Assembly (NCBI GenBank): GCA_021413975.1
Contig: JAIOPJ010000036.1
Location: forward strand, 54,412 to 118,411
From: Gemmatimonadota bacterium
Lineage (GTDB): Bacteria > Gemmatimonadota > Gemmatimonadetes > Gemmatimonadales > Gemmatimonadaceae
Direction: 5' to 3'
Length of the DNA stretch: 64,000 bases
Shown piece by piece: positions 8,462 to 16,745 of the stretch. The first letter of the stretch is position 1, and each line of letters starts with the position of its first letter. The position numbers were made by a program, and so were the translations under genes. Under the pieces are notes generated by a model, which made no database searches, was not told the origin of the DNA, and saw only the letters and a program-made list of their open reading frames with translations.

Positions 8462-8902
8462 TCACATCTTTCTGGCGGCTCTGACGTCCTTTGCATCGCG
8501 TGTGTCTTCCGGCCGACCCACGAGCGCCAGTTCAGTCATCTTCACCGACCCGTTGATCCGCGCTCCTTCCATTACCACGATCGACTTCGTGAGGATGTCT
8601 CCGTTGACGACAGCGGTGGTCTGAAGCTCGAGCCGAGCGCTCGCGCTCACCGCCCCATCGATGACGCCGCCGACCACCACTTCCTCTGCCGTCACATCCC
8701 CGTGGATCGCCCCTTCCTTGGCCAGCATCACCTGGCGGGCACGCCGAACGCTGCCGTCAACGCGGCCTTCGACCTTCAGCACGCCGGTGCACTCGATGTC
8801 GCCGTGAACCGTTGTGCCGGCGGAGATGATCGAGAGTGTGTTCTCCGCCGCGCCCCGGGCAGCAGAACGCCCGGAGTTCTCATCCTTGCCGAAGATCGCC
8901 AT
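8462..8902 (-). CDS. Bactofilin
   Basis: A 146-residue polymer-forming cytoskeletal protein. It has a short unstructured N-terminus, then the bactofilin core from about residue 25 (SIISAGTTVHGDIECTGVLK) to 125, made of repeated beta-helix rungs with Gly/Val/Asp spacing (GRVDGSV, GAIHGDV, GVIDGAV, AVVNGDI, ARINGSV). The ATG follows a strong AGGAGG ribosome-binding site. It is the last gene of a minus-strand cluster parA - parB - membrane coiled-coil protein - bactofilin. Bactofilins scaffold cell-shape enzymes or, in Myxococcus, the ParABS machinery. The neighbours here favour a link to chromosome positioning, as inference. Confidence 0.95.
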   Translation of the reverse strand: MAIFGKDENSGRSAARGAAENTLSIISAGTTVHGDIECTGVLKVEGRVDGSVRRARQVMLAKEGAIHGDVTAEEVVVGGVIDGAVSASARLELQTTAVVNGDILTKSIVVMEGARINGSVKMTELALVGRPEDTRDAKDVRAARKM

Positions 8903-8929
8903 CGTGCCTCCTGGGGGGATCGAACCTCA

Positions 8930-9385
8930 TCAGCGGGTGGCCGGCGCGATCGCACGCCGGACCGTGTCCTTCTTCTGGCGCGCGCTGTCGCCGAGGACAG
9001 GGTTCGCGGTCTTGGTGCCGAGCATCTGCTGGACCTGTGCATACCGCGCCTGCAACTCGGTGAGCGTGGCCGTCAACGTGTCGAGACGCTCGGCATCCCT
9101 GGTCAGTTCCCCGATGCGCTGTTGCAGCATCGGGACCTTCGCGGCCTGACTCGCCATCCAGCCCCAGGTGAGCAAGCCGATCAGATAGAGCGCCAGCATG
9201 GGTCGTGACAAGAAGACCGCAAGGAAACGTACCTGCCAGACCTTGAGCACGTAGTGACGGTGGGCCAGTCCACTCTCGCGGTGCATGTGCACATAGAGCG
9301 ACCCGGACGACGGATCGAGTATCCGTCCGTGCGCATCGCGGGCGCCGGACGCCTTGATCGGCCGGGGCGTGATGTTGCGCGCCAT
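8930..9385 (-). CDS. Membrane-anchored coiled-coil protein (M23-peptidase N-terminus-like, no peptidase domain)
   Basis: A 151-residue protein with a basic cytoplasmic N-terminus of about 60 residues, one transmembrane segment (about 62-80) and a periplasmic coiled coil (about 85-125) ending in ARYAQVQQMLG. That layout and the YxxVxxMLG ending match the N-terminal part of bactofilin-linked M23 (LytM) peptidases, but the gene stops there and no HxxxD...HxH peptidase domain follows. The ATG overlaps the parB stop by one base (TGATG), and bactofilin starts 27 bp after its end. It could be a membrane anchor that links the bactofilin filament to the envelope. That role is inferred. Confidence 0.75.
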   Translation of the reverse strand: MARNITPRPIKASGARDAHGRILDPSSGSLYVHMHRESGLAHRHYVLKVWQVRFLAVFLSRPMLALYLIGLLTWGWMASQAAKVPMLQQRIGELTRDAERLDTLTATLTELQARYAQVQQMLGTKTANPVLGDSARQKKDTVRRAIAPATR

Positions 9386-10344
9386 CAGAGGCGGTTCGCG
9401 CCCAGGAGCAGGTCGAGCAGCCGCTCGAAATCATCGCCGCTGTAGAAGGGGATGCGCAGCTCGCCGCGCTCCTTCCCCGACTGCACGATCTTGGCGTCGG
9501 TACCGAGGTGCTTGCGCAACTGGTCCTCGAGGTGCCGCACTTCTGCGCTGCGCGTGTCGGTCGCTCCGGGAGCAGGGGTGCCGCCCGTGGCCCCCTTCTT
9601 CGGACCGCTCCGAGCATCCTCGCGGACGCGCCGCTCGACCTCGCGCACCGATAGACCCTGCGCCACGACCTCGCGTGCGAGATCGGCGATGCGCGACTCG
9701 TCCCCGATCCCGAGGAGTGCTCGCGCATGACCGACCGTGAGTTGACCATCCCAGACCAGACGGCGGACGGTCGCCGGCAGCGCGAGCAAGCGCAGCGTGT
9801 TCGCCACCGTCGACCGATCCTTCCCCACGATGTCGGCGACTTCCTGCTGCGTGAGCGAGAAATCGCGGATGAGCTGTTCGTATCCCTCGGCTTCCTCGAT
9901 CGGGTTGAGGTCCGCGCGCTGGAGGTTCTCGACCATGGCCAACGAGAGCAGCATCCGATCGTCCACGTCCTTGACGATCGCGGGGATCTCCGTCCAGCCG
10001 ATCCGCTGCGCGGCACGGAACCGGCGCTCGCCGGCGATCAACTCATACCCGCCACCTCGCGGCGCGGGCCGGACGGTCACCGGCTGCAACAGGCCGCTCA
10101 CCCGCAACGACGCCTCGAGGTCCGCGAGCTCCTCCGGCTTGAATTCCTTCCGCGGCTGAAGGGGATTCGGCCGGATCTGCGAGAGGGCGATGTTCCTCAG
10201 CGGCGACGCCTGCTCCGGCGCCGGTCGCGGCGCGGGCGTGGTCCCGCGCGTTGCCGCCTCCTCCTGCTGCTCGGCTCGATTCGGCGCTCGTGCCAACAGC
10301 GCCTCCAACCCCCTACCGAGTCGCCTGGTCTTGTCGCCGCTCAT
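9385..10344 (-). CDS. parB: Chromosome-partitioning protein ParB
   Basis: A CTP-dependent clamp that loads at parS and spreads along origin-proximal DNA. It has 319 residues. The conserved start (RRLGRGLEALLA) matches the ParA-stimulating region. The N-terminal domain carries the GERRFRA motif (C-box II) near residue 107, preceded by the QPRKEF box. A helix-turn-helix follows (LTQQEVADIVGKDRSTVAN, about 165-185). The C-terminal dimerisation domain is at about 265-319. It lies 112 bp downstream of parA on the same strand and next to two parS sites. Confidence 0.97.
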   Translation of the reverse strand: MSGDKTRRLGRGLEALLARAPNRAEQQEEAATRGTTPAPRPAPEQASPLRNIALSQIRPNPLQPRKEFKPEELADLEASLRVSGLLQPVTVRPAPRGGGYELIAGERRFRAAQRIGWTEIPAIVKDVDDRMLLSLAMVENLQRADLNPIEEAEGYEQLIRDFSLTQQEVADIVGKDRSTVANTLRLLALPATVRRLVWDGQLTVGHARALLGIGDESRIADLAREVVAQGLSVREVERRVREDARSGPKKGATGGTPAPGATDTRSAEVRHLEDQLRKHLGTDAKIVQSGKERGELRIPFYSGDDFERLLDLLLGANRL

Positions 10345-10456
10345 GAGATCTCTGGTGCGCGTGATAGATGTAAGATGTTGCAGGGTAATGCTTTAGGTAG
10401 TCACAAGAGGTTGTGTCAATGCGGGCATGGAGTGTAACTCTTTACAGGACAATGGG

Positions 10457-11239
10457 TTACGCTGTTTTCCCGGTCGAGTGCATCTCAATCAACTCCTTCG
10501 CGACTCCCATGTACGCCTGTGCACCGACTGACGCGACATCGTAAAGGATGATCGGCTTTCCGAAGGACGGCGCCTCGGCGAGCCTGATGTTCCGCGGAAC
10601 GACCGACTGAAAGACCTTCGCGCCAAAGTATTCTCGGGCGTCGGTCGCGACCTGGCGGGACAAGTTCAGCCTCGCGTCGTACATCGTCAGGACGACGCCA
10701 TCGATGCCGAGCGACGGGTTCACGCCCTGCTGCACGAGATGCACCGTGTTGAGGAGCTGCGAGAGCCCCTCGAGCGCGTAGTACTCGCACTGTAGCGGGA
10801 TCAGCAGCGCGTCGGCTGCGGCGAGCATGTTGATCGTGATCAGCCCAAGCGATGGAGGACAGTCGATCAGGACGTAGTCGTAACGATCCCGCACGCGTTC
10901 CAAGGCTCGCCGCATCGCCAGCTCGCGTTCCTTCTCCGTCACGAGCTCGACCTCGGCACCCGCCAGGTCCGGCGTCGACGGCAGAACGTCGAGATGCTTG
11001 AACTGTACGGCATGAACGATCGCGGTCTCTATGCGCTCGGCATCGAGCAGGACGTCATAGACCGTCTCACCGATCTCGTCCCTCACCAAGCCGATGCCGC
11101 TCGAGGCATTGCCTTGGGGGTCACCGTCGACCAGCAGCACTCGCTGCTCAGCGGCGGCGAGCGAGGCGGCGAGATTCACGGCGGTCGTCGTCTTTCCGAC
11201 GCCGCCCTTCTGATTGGCGATAGCGATGATGCGGGCCAC
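10457..11239 (-). CDS. parA: Chromosome-partitioning ATPase ParA
   Basis: A 260-residue Walker-type ATPase (Soj/ParA, without an N-terminal HTH) that forms a nucleoid-bound gradient followed by ParB-parS. The deviant Walker A KGGVGKTT is at residues 11-18, Walker A' (LLVDGDPQGNAS) at about 35-46 and Walker B (VLIDCPPSLG) at about 125. It starts at GTG with a GGAG ribosome-binding site 6 nt upstream. A TATATT box lies upstream (11275-11280, minus strand), and an exact parS is about 30 bp further on, which would allow ParB to affect parA transcription. Confidence 0.97.
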   Translation of the reverse strand: MARIIAIANQKGGVGKTTTAVNLAASLAAAEQRVLLVDGDPQGNASSGIGLVRDEIGETVYDVLLDAERIETAIVHAVQFKHLDVLPSTPDLAGAEVELVTEKERELAMRRALERVRDRYDYVLIDCPPSLGLITINMLAAADALLIPLQCEYYALEGLSQLLNTVHLVQQGVNPSLGIDGVVLTMYDARLNLSRQVATDAREYFGAKVFQSVVPRNIRLAEAPSFGKPIILYDVASVGAQAYMGVAKELIEMHSTGKTA

Positions 11240-11310
11240 TGAACTCCGGATCGTGAACGGGGGTGAAGGTGGCGAATATACCCGATCGCGCCCTGGCCTA
11301 CCAGAGTGAT

Positions 11311-11326
11311 TGTTTCACGTGAAACA
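11311..11326. other. parS: parS centromere site (exact consensus)
   Basis: TGTTTCACGTGAAACA is identical to the universal bacterial 16-bp parS palindrome. It lies between parA and the SIMPL-domain gene, beside the parA promoter region. Confidence 0.97.
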
Positions 11327-11348
11327 ACACGAAAGCCACAACTTGTTC

Positions 11349-11364
11349 CGTTTCACGTGAAAAA
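11349..11364. other. parS: Second parS site (14 of 16 bases)
   Basis: CGTTTCACGTGAAAAA keeps the 12-bp core TTTCACGTGAAA. It differs from consensus at positions 1 and 15. It sits 22 bp from the exact site, so two ParB clamps could load side by side. Confidence 0.85.
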
Positions 11365-11383
11365 CTTCCCCGCCGGAGCGTGC

Positions 11384-12127
11384 CTATGGGCGGGGAATGA
11401 AGGTGAAACGCGCCTCGACGGAGACGGTGACCTTGAGCACTCCTGATTCGATCGGGGTGGTGACGTCGGCGTTCGCTTCTGAGCGCGCGGCCATGGTCAT
11501 CGCCATCTCCCGGAACACAGGACCAGCCGACACGGGGTTCGAGACGATCTCGATCACCCCGCCGATCCGCCCGCCAGCCGCCTCCGCGATCGCGTCCGCG
11601 TCCGCACGCGCCCTGAATACCGCCTTGCGCAGCGCCTCGCGCGTCGCCGCCTCGGTGCTCGCGGCGAAGAAACGAAGGCCACCCACGTTGGAGGCGCCCC
11701 GCGAAAGACCGGCGTCGATGACCGTGCCGATGAGGGAGATCTGCCGGACCTCGACCTGGATGCTGTTCTGCGCCTGATAGCCGACCACCGTCGGACGGCC
11801 ACCCTCGCGCGGATACTCGTACTCGGGGTTGATACTCACCCCCTGGGTCTTGAGCTGGGCCGATGCGATACCTACGCGTCTCAGGGTGTCCAGCACCGCA
11901 GCTTGGATCCGCGCGTTCTCAGTGCCCGCCGCCGCCGCCGTGCGCGCGCGCGTTTCGACCGTGAAGGTGACCACGGCGCGATCGGGGGCGATCTCCACCT
12001 CCTCGGTGGCGACGGTCACGATCCGTGGCGGTGCGGCCGACGCAGCCGCCGTGTTCTGAGCGAGGGCCGGCGAAGCAGCGAGGAGCAGGAGCAGGACGGT
12101 GATTCGGGACTGGTGGATGATCGCCAT
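11384..12127 (-). CDS. SIMPL (DUF541) domain periplasmic protein
   Basis: A 247-residue exported protein of the SIMPL/YggE family. It starts at ATG 12127 behind the purine-rich AGAGGATCC; a second ATG 24 bp upstream is possible. The N-terminus has a signal peptide ending ASPALA-Q at about residue 23. The SIMPL domain then spans nearly the whole mature protein: the first repeat runs from ATEEVEIAPDRAVVTFTVE, and the YQAQNSIQVEVRQI segment and the C-terminal KVTVSVEARFTF strand are typical. YggE relatives are linked to oxidative stress and some form oligomeric assemblies. The precise role here is unknown. Confidence 0.88.
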   Translation of the reverse strand: MAIIHQSRITVLLLLLAASPALAQNTAAASAAPPRIVTVATEEVEIAPDRAVVTFTVETRARTAAAAGTENARIQAAVLDTLRRVGIASAQLKTQGVSINPEYEYPREGGRPTVVGYQAQNSIQVEVRQISLIGTVIDAGLSRGASNVGGLRFFAASTEAATREALRKAVFRARADADAIAEAAGGRIGGVIEIVSNPVSAGPVFREMAMTMAARSEANADVTTPIESGVLKVTVSVEARFTFIPRP

Positions 12128-12379
12128 CGGGGGATCCTCTTTTAGTAACATATAGATACTTAATGAGACCGCAGATCGGTTCTTCAGTCTAACACCGCAT
12201 ACGGCACCTATCGGCGGATGAGCGAAGGACCCGATCCCGGCCACTGGAGGACCGGGGCCTCCCCACCAGGGCGTGGCCTCCGTCGGGTCGACGCGTGTGC
12301 ATCGTCCGAGGTTACTGGAATCAGTTCGCACTCTTGGGGAACGCTCCGGGGATCCTGCCTCACCCGGACGGGCCAAGCG
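12128..12379. other. Intergenic region with promoter-like AT-rich part and a hairpin
   Basis: This 252-bp gap lies between two minus-strand genes. The part next to the SIMPL gene (about 12140-12190) is AT-rich for this genome and contains TATATG and TTACTA stretches that could form its promoter. A long imperfect stem-loop at 12239-12278 (outer arms GGCCAC/GTGGCC) may end the upstream transcript. No coding potential is evident. Confidence 0.4.
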
Positions 12380-14431
12380 TCAGGGCGACGCTTGCAGGCC
12401 CAGTCGTCTCCAAATGAACGGGGCCCCGAGTGCACTGCTCTCGCGCTCGAGCAGGTAGACGGCCCGGCCCGGGTATTGCGCCTCGATCTCCGCCTCGCGT
12501 CCCGGCAACCAGCGCGCATAGACGTTCCCGTCCTCCGCGAGGCGCAGCGGAGCCAACTGGGAGAACCCCTGCTGATCGCGACGGATGCTCGCCTCGCACT
12601 CTGCGGAGTAGCTCAGCCCCGGGAGCATCCGCTCCGTGTAGTCCGGCGAGCGGGTGCTGGGCACGAGGAGCGCCGAGTCGGCCTGGAGCGGCCGGAGTCG
12701 TTCCAGCGCCGCCGCTCCCCTGACGTCGCGGACCTCGAGTTCCTGCAGCACGGTCTCGATCCGGCAGGCGTCGGCCGTGCGATAGAGGATCTCCGTCTCG
12801 CTGCGCGACACTCCGCGCGCCCAGAGTCGCACGATCAGTTGTGAGCCCCAGCTCTCCTTCACCAGCACGAGCGCGTCGTGCACCCCGGCGGCCGCGGACT
12901 CCTGGCCGATGTGCACGCGCATCGACGTCATCCCGTTCCGATACTGCTCCGCCCGCACGATCGCGATCGTGACGGCGGCGTAGAGCGCACCGACGGACAG
13001 GCTCACACCGAGGGCGATCCGCGGCAGTGAGCCGCGCACGAAGCGCTCCGAGATCGCAAGCCACGATCGCGCGCTCCAAAGTACGAGCACGGGAAGGAGC
13101 GAGAACATGAAACGTGGACCGAGATAGAAGCCATCGTGCCAGTACGCCCAATACCCGATGATGACGAGCAGGGCCGAGGCGAACAGGAAGCGGTCGAGCG
13201 GGCGCAACACCGGACGCAGCCAGAGCGCCATCGCCGCCGGCACGAGTGCCGGAAACGGAGTCTCGAAGAGATAGATGGAGAGCCGCGTGAAATAGAGACC
13301 GACCAGCTCGAGTCCGCGCAGCGGTGTGTGGATCGGACCCCAAGGCGACCGGTGGAAGCCGACCCCATGACCCGCTCCCCAGAGCAGATCATAGCCGAAG
13401 AGCAGTGGCCGACCGGTGGTCCGGAGGTTCACCCACATCAATGCGCCGAGCGGCAGGGCGATCCCGACACCGGAGAGTAGCAGCGTCATGAGCGGTCGCG
13501 CTCCCAGCCGCGCGCGCCAGAGCAGCCAGCCCGCGGCCGGAAGCGCGAATGCCGCACCATCCATGGGACGGATGCTGGCGGCCGCACCGAGCGCGACACC
13601 GGCAACGAGCCCCCAGACGGGAGAGGCATCGTCGCGCGCGGTCGCCAGGCCCAGGGCCACGGTCGCCAGCAGCAGCCAGACCAGGGTCGTCGCGTGATTC
13701 ATGTGCGATCCGAACATGAAGGCGCCGAATGGCGTCAGGGCGAAGAGTGCCGTGGTGCCCCGGTGCCAGCCTCGCGATGCACCGGGTTCGAGCAGGGCGA
13801 GGAGTCGCGCGAAGAGCAGCACACTGAGCGCACCGACGATCGGACCCACGAGCCACTCGCCGCCCAGGAGTGTGCCGAGCGCGAGCATCGCCGGGCCGCC
13901 GGCAGGGAACTGGCTATAGGTCCGATCGCCCAGGTCGACGACATGCAGGAGGGAGAAGAACTCCCGGATGGGCGGCGTCGGGACGGAGAGATGCCCGGCG
14001 GCATACCAACGCGCCTGCAGGACCTGCACGATCTCGTCCACCAGGAGTGGATTCCCGGAGAAGACCTGTTGCGCGATCAGGGCGTAGATGACGAAGGCGA
14101 GTCCGGCGAGTACCCAGGCGAACCGCGGACCCGCCGTTCCCACCAAGAGATCCGCGGATCCGAGCGGCTGGTCCGCTGCCGGATCGCTGGGATCGCCGGT
14201 GCTCCTCGCACCGCTCGGTCCGATGGCGCCGCCGGCAGGCACCGCACGCCGCCGCCGCGCCCGCACGATGTACGCGGCGAGCCCACCCAGCCCGCCGCAG
14301 AGCGCGAGTCCGTTCGCCCAATCGATGACGCGCGCCAGGTACTCGGGGTCGCTCTCGCCGCCGGGAATGAGCCCCGAGATCGGGAGCAACGACAGCGCGA
14401 GCACCAGCAGCGCGATCAGCCGCGTCGCCAC
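12380..14431 (-). CDS. Multipass membrane protein, probable GT39/ArnT-like glycosyltransferase
   Basis: A 683-residue integral membrane protein with roughly eleven to thirteen hydrophobic segments up to about residue 500, and a soluble C-terminal domain of about 180 residues. The segment around EFFSLLHVVDLGDRTYSQFP and the following AGGPAMLALG resembles the first periplasmic loop and second helix region of dolichyl-phosphate-mannose mannosyltransferase-like (GT39/GT-C) enzymes. FGSHMNHATTLVWLLLA is also reminiscent of that fold. I see no unambiguous catalytic acidic pair, so the call is to superfamily only. Its GTG start overlaps the mnmG stop by 16 bp. Confidence 0.6.
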   Translation of the reverse strand: MATRLIALLVLALSLLPISGLIPGGESDPEYLARVIDWANGLALCGGLGGLAAYIVRARRRRAVPAGGAIGPSGARSTGDPSDPAADQPLGSADLLVGTAGPRFAWVLAGLAFVIYALIAQQVFSGNPLLVDEIVQVLQARWYAAGHLSVPTPPIREFFSLLHVVDLGDRTYSQFPAGGPAMLALGTLLGGEWLVGPIVGALSVLLFARLLALLEPGASRGWHRGTTALFALTPFGAFMFGSHMNHATTLVWLLLATVALGLATARDDASPVWGLVAGVALGAAASIRPMDGAAFALPAAGWLLWRARLGARPLMTLLLSGVGIALPLGALMWVNLRTTGRPLLFGYDLLWGAGHGVGFHRSPWGPIHTPLRGLELVGLYFTRLSIYLFETPFPALVPAAMALWLRPVLRPLDRFLFASALLVIIGYWAYWHDGFYLGPRFMFSLLPVLVLWSARSWLAISERFVRGSLPRIALGVSLSVGALYAAVTIAIVRAEQYRNGMTSMRVHIGQESAAAGVHDALVLVKESWGSQLIVRLWARGVSRSETEILYRTADACRIETVLQELEVRDVRGAAALERLRPLQADSALLVPSTRSPDYTERMLPGLSYSAECEASIRRDQQGFSQLAPLRLAEDGNVYARWLPGREAEIEAQYPGRAVYLLERESSALGAPFIWRRLGLQASP

Positions 14432-16320
14432 CGTTCGATCTCCAGGACGAGGTTCTGCAGGTCGGCGGGACTGACGCCGGGGATCGTGGCGGCCTGCGCG
14501 AGGGTGGCGGGTCGTCGCGCGGCGAGCTTCTGGCGCGCCTCGACACTGATGGTGCGCAGTGCGGCGTACGGGAGGTCCGGCAGCGGGACCTCACCCATGC
14601 GGCGCAGCCGGTCGGCCGCCTTGCGCTCCCGGATGAAGTAGCCCGAGTACTTGATCTCCAGGTCCGCGGTGATCACCGCCTCGGGATGCAGGTCGCTCCC
14701 CACCGCGCGGGCCTTGAATAAGTCGCCAAGTGATACTTTCTGGCGTCGCGCGACCTCGATGATCGGCACGCCGTAGGCGAGTTCGCGTTCGCCCGCCTGC
14801 GCGAGGAGTTCGGCCGCTTGTGGCGGGAAGATCGTGGTCTCCTGCGCGAGGGTCGTCGCCCGCGCTTCGTCGTCGAGGCGCGGGCCGGCGCAGGCGCGCT
14901 CCTCGCCCGTGAGGAGGCCGAGCGCGAGCGCCGTCGGATGCAGGCGGCCGAGCGCGTTGTCCTGCCGCACCGTCAGGCGGAACTCCGAGCGCGACGTGAA
15001 GAGCCGGTACGGCTCGTCGACGCCGCGCGTCACGAGGTCGTCGACGAGGACGCCGAGGTACGAGCTCTCGCGGCCGAGCACGACGGGCGCGATGCCGAGC
15101 GCGTGCGCGGCGGAGTTGAGTCCCGCCACCACACCCTGCCCTCCCGCCTCCTCGTAGCCGGTGGTGCCGTTCACCTGTCCCGCGAGGAAGAGTCCCGCGA
15201 GTGCCCGTGTGGCGAGGGTGGGATGCAGCTGCGTGGGCGGGACGTAGTCATACTCGATCGCGTAGCCCGCGCGTGTCATCACCGTCCGCTCGAGCCCCGG
15301 GATCGCCCGCAGCATCTCGAGCTGGATCTCGGCGGGCAGTGACGTCGAGAGGCCGTTCACGTAGAGCTCGGCCGTGTCGAGTCCTTCGGGTTCGAGGAAG
15401 ATCTGGTGGCGCTCCGCGTCGGCGAAGCGGACGATCTTGTCCTCGATGCTGGGGCAGTACCGCGGCCCGCGCGCGCCGATCGCACCGCCGTACATGGCCG
15501 ACTCATGGAGCCGTTGCTGCACGAGCGCCTTCACCTCGGCACCGGCGAACGTGATCCAGCAGGGGAGCTGTTCGGGATGGCGCGTCTCGGTACCGCGACG
15601 GCGGCTCGTCGGCCAGAACGCCGACCAAGAGAAATCGAAATCCTCGATCTCGCTCTCCTGCCTGGTCAGTCGCGCATAGTCGACCGACCGGCCGTCGATA
15701 CGAGGTGGTGTTCCCGTCTTGAAGCGTGCGGTCGTGAGACCGAGGTCCGCGAACTGCTCGGCGAGTTCGGTGGTCGCGGCCTCTCCGGCACGGCCTCCGC
15801 TCACGGAGAGCGTCGTGCCCACATGGATGCGGCCGCGCAGGAAGGTCCCGGTGCAGATGACGACGGCGCGCGCCTTGAGGTGTGCGCCGTCAGTCGTCTC
15901 CACCCCCGCGACCTCGCCCCCGCCGTTCAGGAGGAGCTTCGCCGCAGTCCCTTGGACCGTGACCAGGTTGGGCTGTGCCTCGACCGCGCGGCGGACGGCC
16001 CGGCGGTAGAGACCGCGGTCCACCTGAGCCCGTGGCGCCCAGACCGCTGGCCCCTTGCCGCGATTGAGCATCCGGAACTGGATCGCGGCGAGGTCGGTGG
16101 CCCGCCCCATCACTCCGCCGAGGGCGTCGATCTCGCGGATGACCGTCCCCTTGGCGACCCCGCCCATGGCCGGATTGCAGGAGAGCTGGCCGATCGTCTC
16201 GAGCGTGGTGGTGAGCAGGGCGACGCGGGCGCCGCGGCGCGCGGCCGCGACCGCGGCTTCGGTCCCGGCGTGCCCACCCCCGATCACGACGACGTCGAAA
16301 TCCTGCGCTGAGTGCCGCAC
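14416..16320 (-). CDS. mnmG: tRNA uridine-5-carboxymethylaminomethyl modification enzyme MnmG
   Basis: An FAD-dependent enzyme that, with MnmE, installs the cmnm5 group on U34 of tRNAs. It has 634 residues, the normal length. The Rossmann FAD motif GGGHAGTEAA is at residues 13-22. The family signatures GQLSCNPAMGG (about 43-53) and TGTPPRIDGRS (about 208) are intact, and the C-terminal helical domain ends in LQNLVLEIERWR. It starts with GTG. It sits within the par/origin neighbourhood, as in many bacteria, but rsmG and mnmE are not beside it. Confidence 0.98.
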   Translation of the reverse strand: MRHSAQDFDVVVIGGGHAGTEAAVAAARRGARVALLTTTLETIGQLSCNPAMGGVAKGTVIREIDALGGVMGRATDLAAIQFRMLNRGKGPAVWAPRAQVDRGLYRRAVRRAVEAQPNLVTVQGTAAKLLLNGGGEVAGVETTDGAHLKARAVVICTGTFLRGRIHVGTTLSVSGGRAGEAATTELAEQFADLGLTTARFKTGTPPRIDGRSVDYARLTRQESEIEDFDFSWSAFWPTSRRRGTETRHPEQLPCWITFAGAEVKALVQQRLHESAMYGGAIGARGPRYCPSIEDKIVRFADAERHQIFLEPEGLDTAELYVNGLSTSLPAEIQLEMLRAIPGLERTVMTRAGYAIEYDYVPPTQLHPTLATRALAGLFLAGQVNGTTGYEEAGGQGVVAGLNSAAHALGIAPVVLGRESSYLGVLVDDLVTRGVDEPYRLFTSRSEFRLTVRQDNALGRLHPTALALGLLTGEERACAGPRLDDEARATTLAQETTIFPPQAAELLAQAGERELAYGVPIIEVARRQKVSLGDLFKARAVGSDLHPEAVITADLEIKYSGYFIRERKAADRLRRMGEVPLPDLPYAALRTISVEARQKLAARRPATLAQAATIPGVSPADLQNLVLEIERWRRG

Positions 16321-16367
16321 GCGGATAATCTATTGCATCGCCACGCGACCCCGACCCCACCCCTCCC

Positions 16368-16658
16368 ATGCCGCTCTCCCTCAGTCACAACGCGCCGACC
16401 CTGCTCCTTCGGCGCCAGGCCTTCGAGCAGGCCGCGCTCACACGCGAGTCGATCGACAGTTGGCTCAACCTCACGCCGGAGGAATTCCGCGTGGAAGGCG
16501 GCGTGATCGCGGTCGGTCCGATCTACGATGAGGACGCGCTCGGCACCCTCGTGGCCGCGCTCGAGGAGAAGGGGCTCGTCTATTTCGACGACATGATCGA
16601 GATGAGCGGCAATCTGCCCGACTGGCTCGGTGTGTGGGTCGGAGAATCCAAGAAGTAG
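16368..16658 (+). CDS. Small acidic protein of unknown function
   Basis: A 96-residue soluble protein read divergently from mnmG, 47 bp away. The sequence is coherent and acidic (LNLTPEEFRVEGG, YDEDALGTLVAALEEKGLVYFDDMIEM), with predicted mixed helix and strand. It has no signal peptide, cysteine or metal motif. There is no clear ribosome-binding site before the ATG. I do not recognise the family. A strong bidirectional terminator follows, which supports a real transcription unit. Confidence 0.7.
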   Translation: MPLSLSHNAPTLLLRRQAFEQAALTRESIDSWLNLTPEEFRVEGGVIAVGPIYDEDALGTLVAALEEKGLVYFDDMIEMSGNLPDWLGVWVGESKK

Positions 16659-16684
16659 CGGGTGTCGCGGCGGCCGCATGAGCG

Positions 16685-16723
16685 AAGGCTGCGAGGCCCC
16701 TGATCCAGGGACCTCGCAGCCTT
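16685..16723. terminator. Bidirectional terminator
   Basis: Perfect 12-bp arms AAGGCTGCGAGG (16685-16696) and CCTCGCAGCCTT (16712-16723) around a 15-nt interior that extends the stem. It lies between convergent genes, so it can end both transcripts. Confidence 0.8.
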
Positions 16724-16745
16724 GGGCCTACGGACGCTCGGGCGG

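Noticed and set aside
15406..16311. A 301-residue open frame antisense to mnmG
   Set aside because: It lies entirely inside a highly conserved gene in a high-GC genome, where long antisense frames arise from codon bias. Its sequence has no domain.
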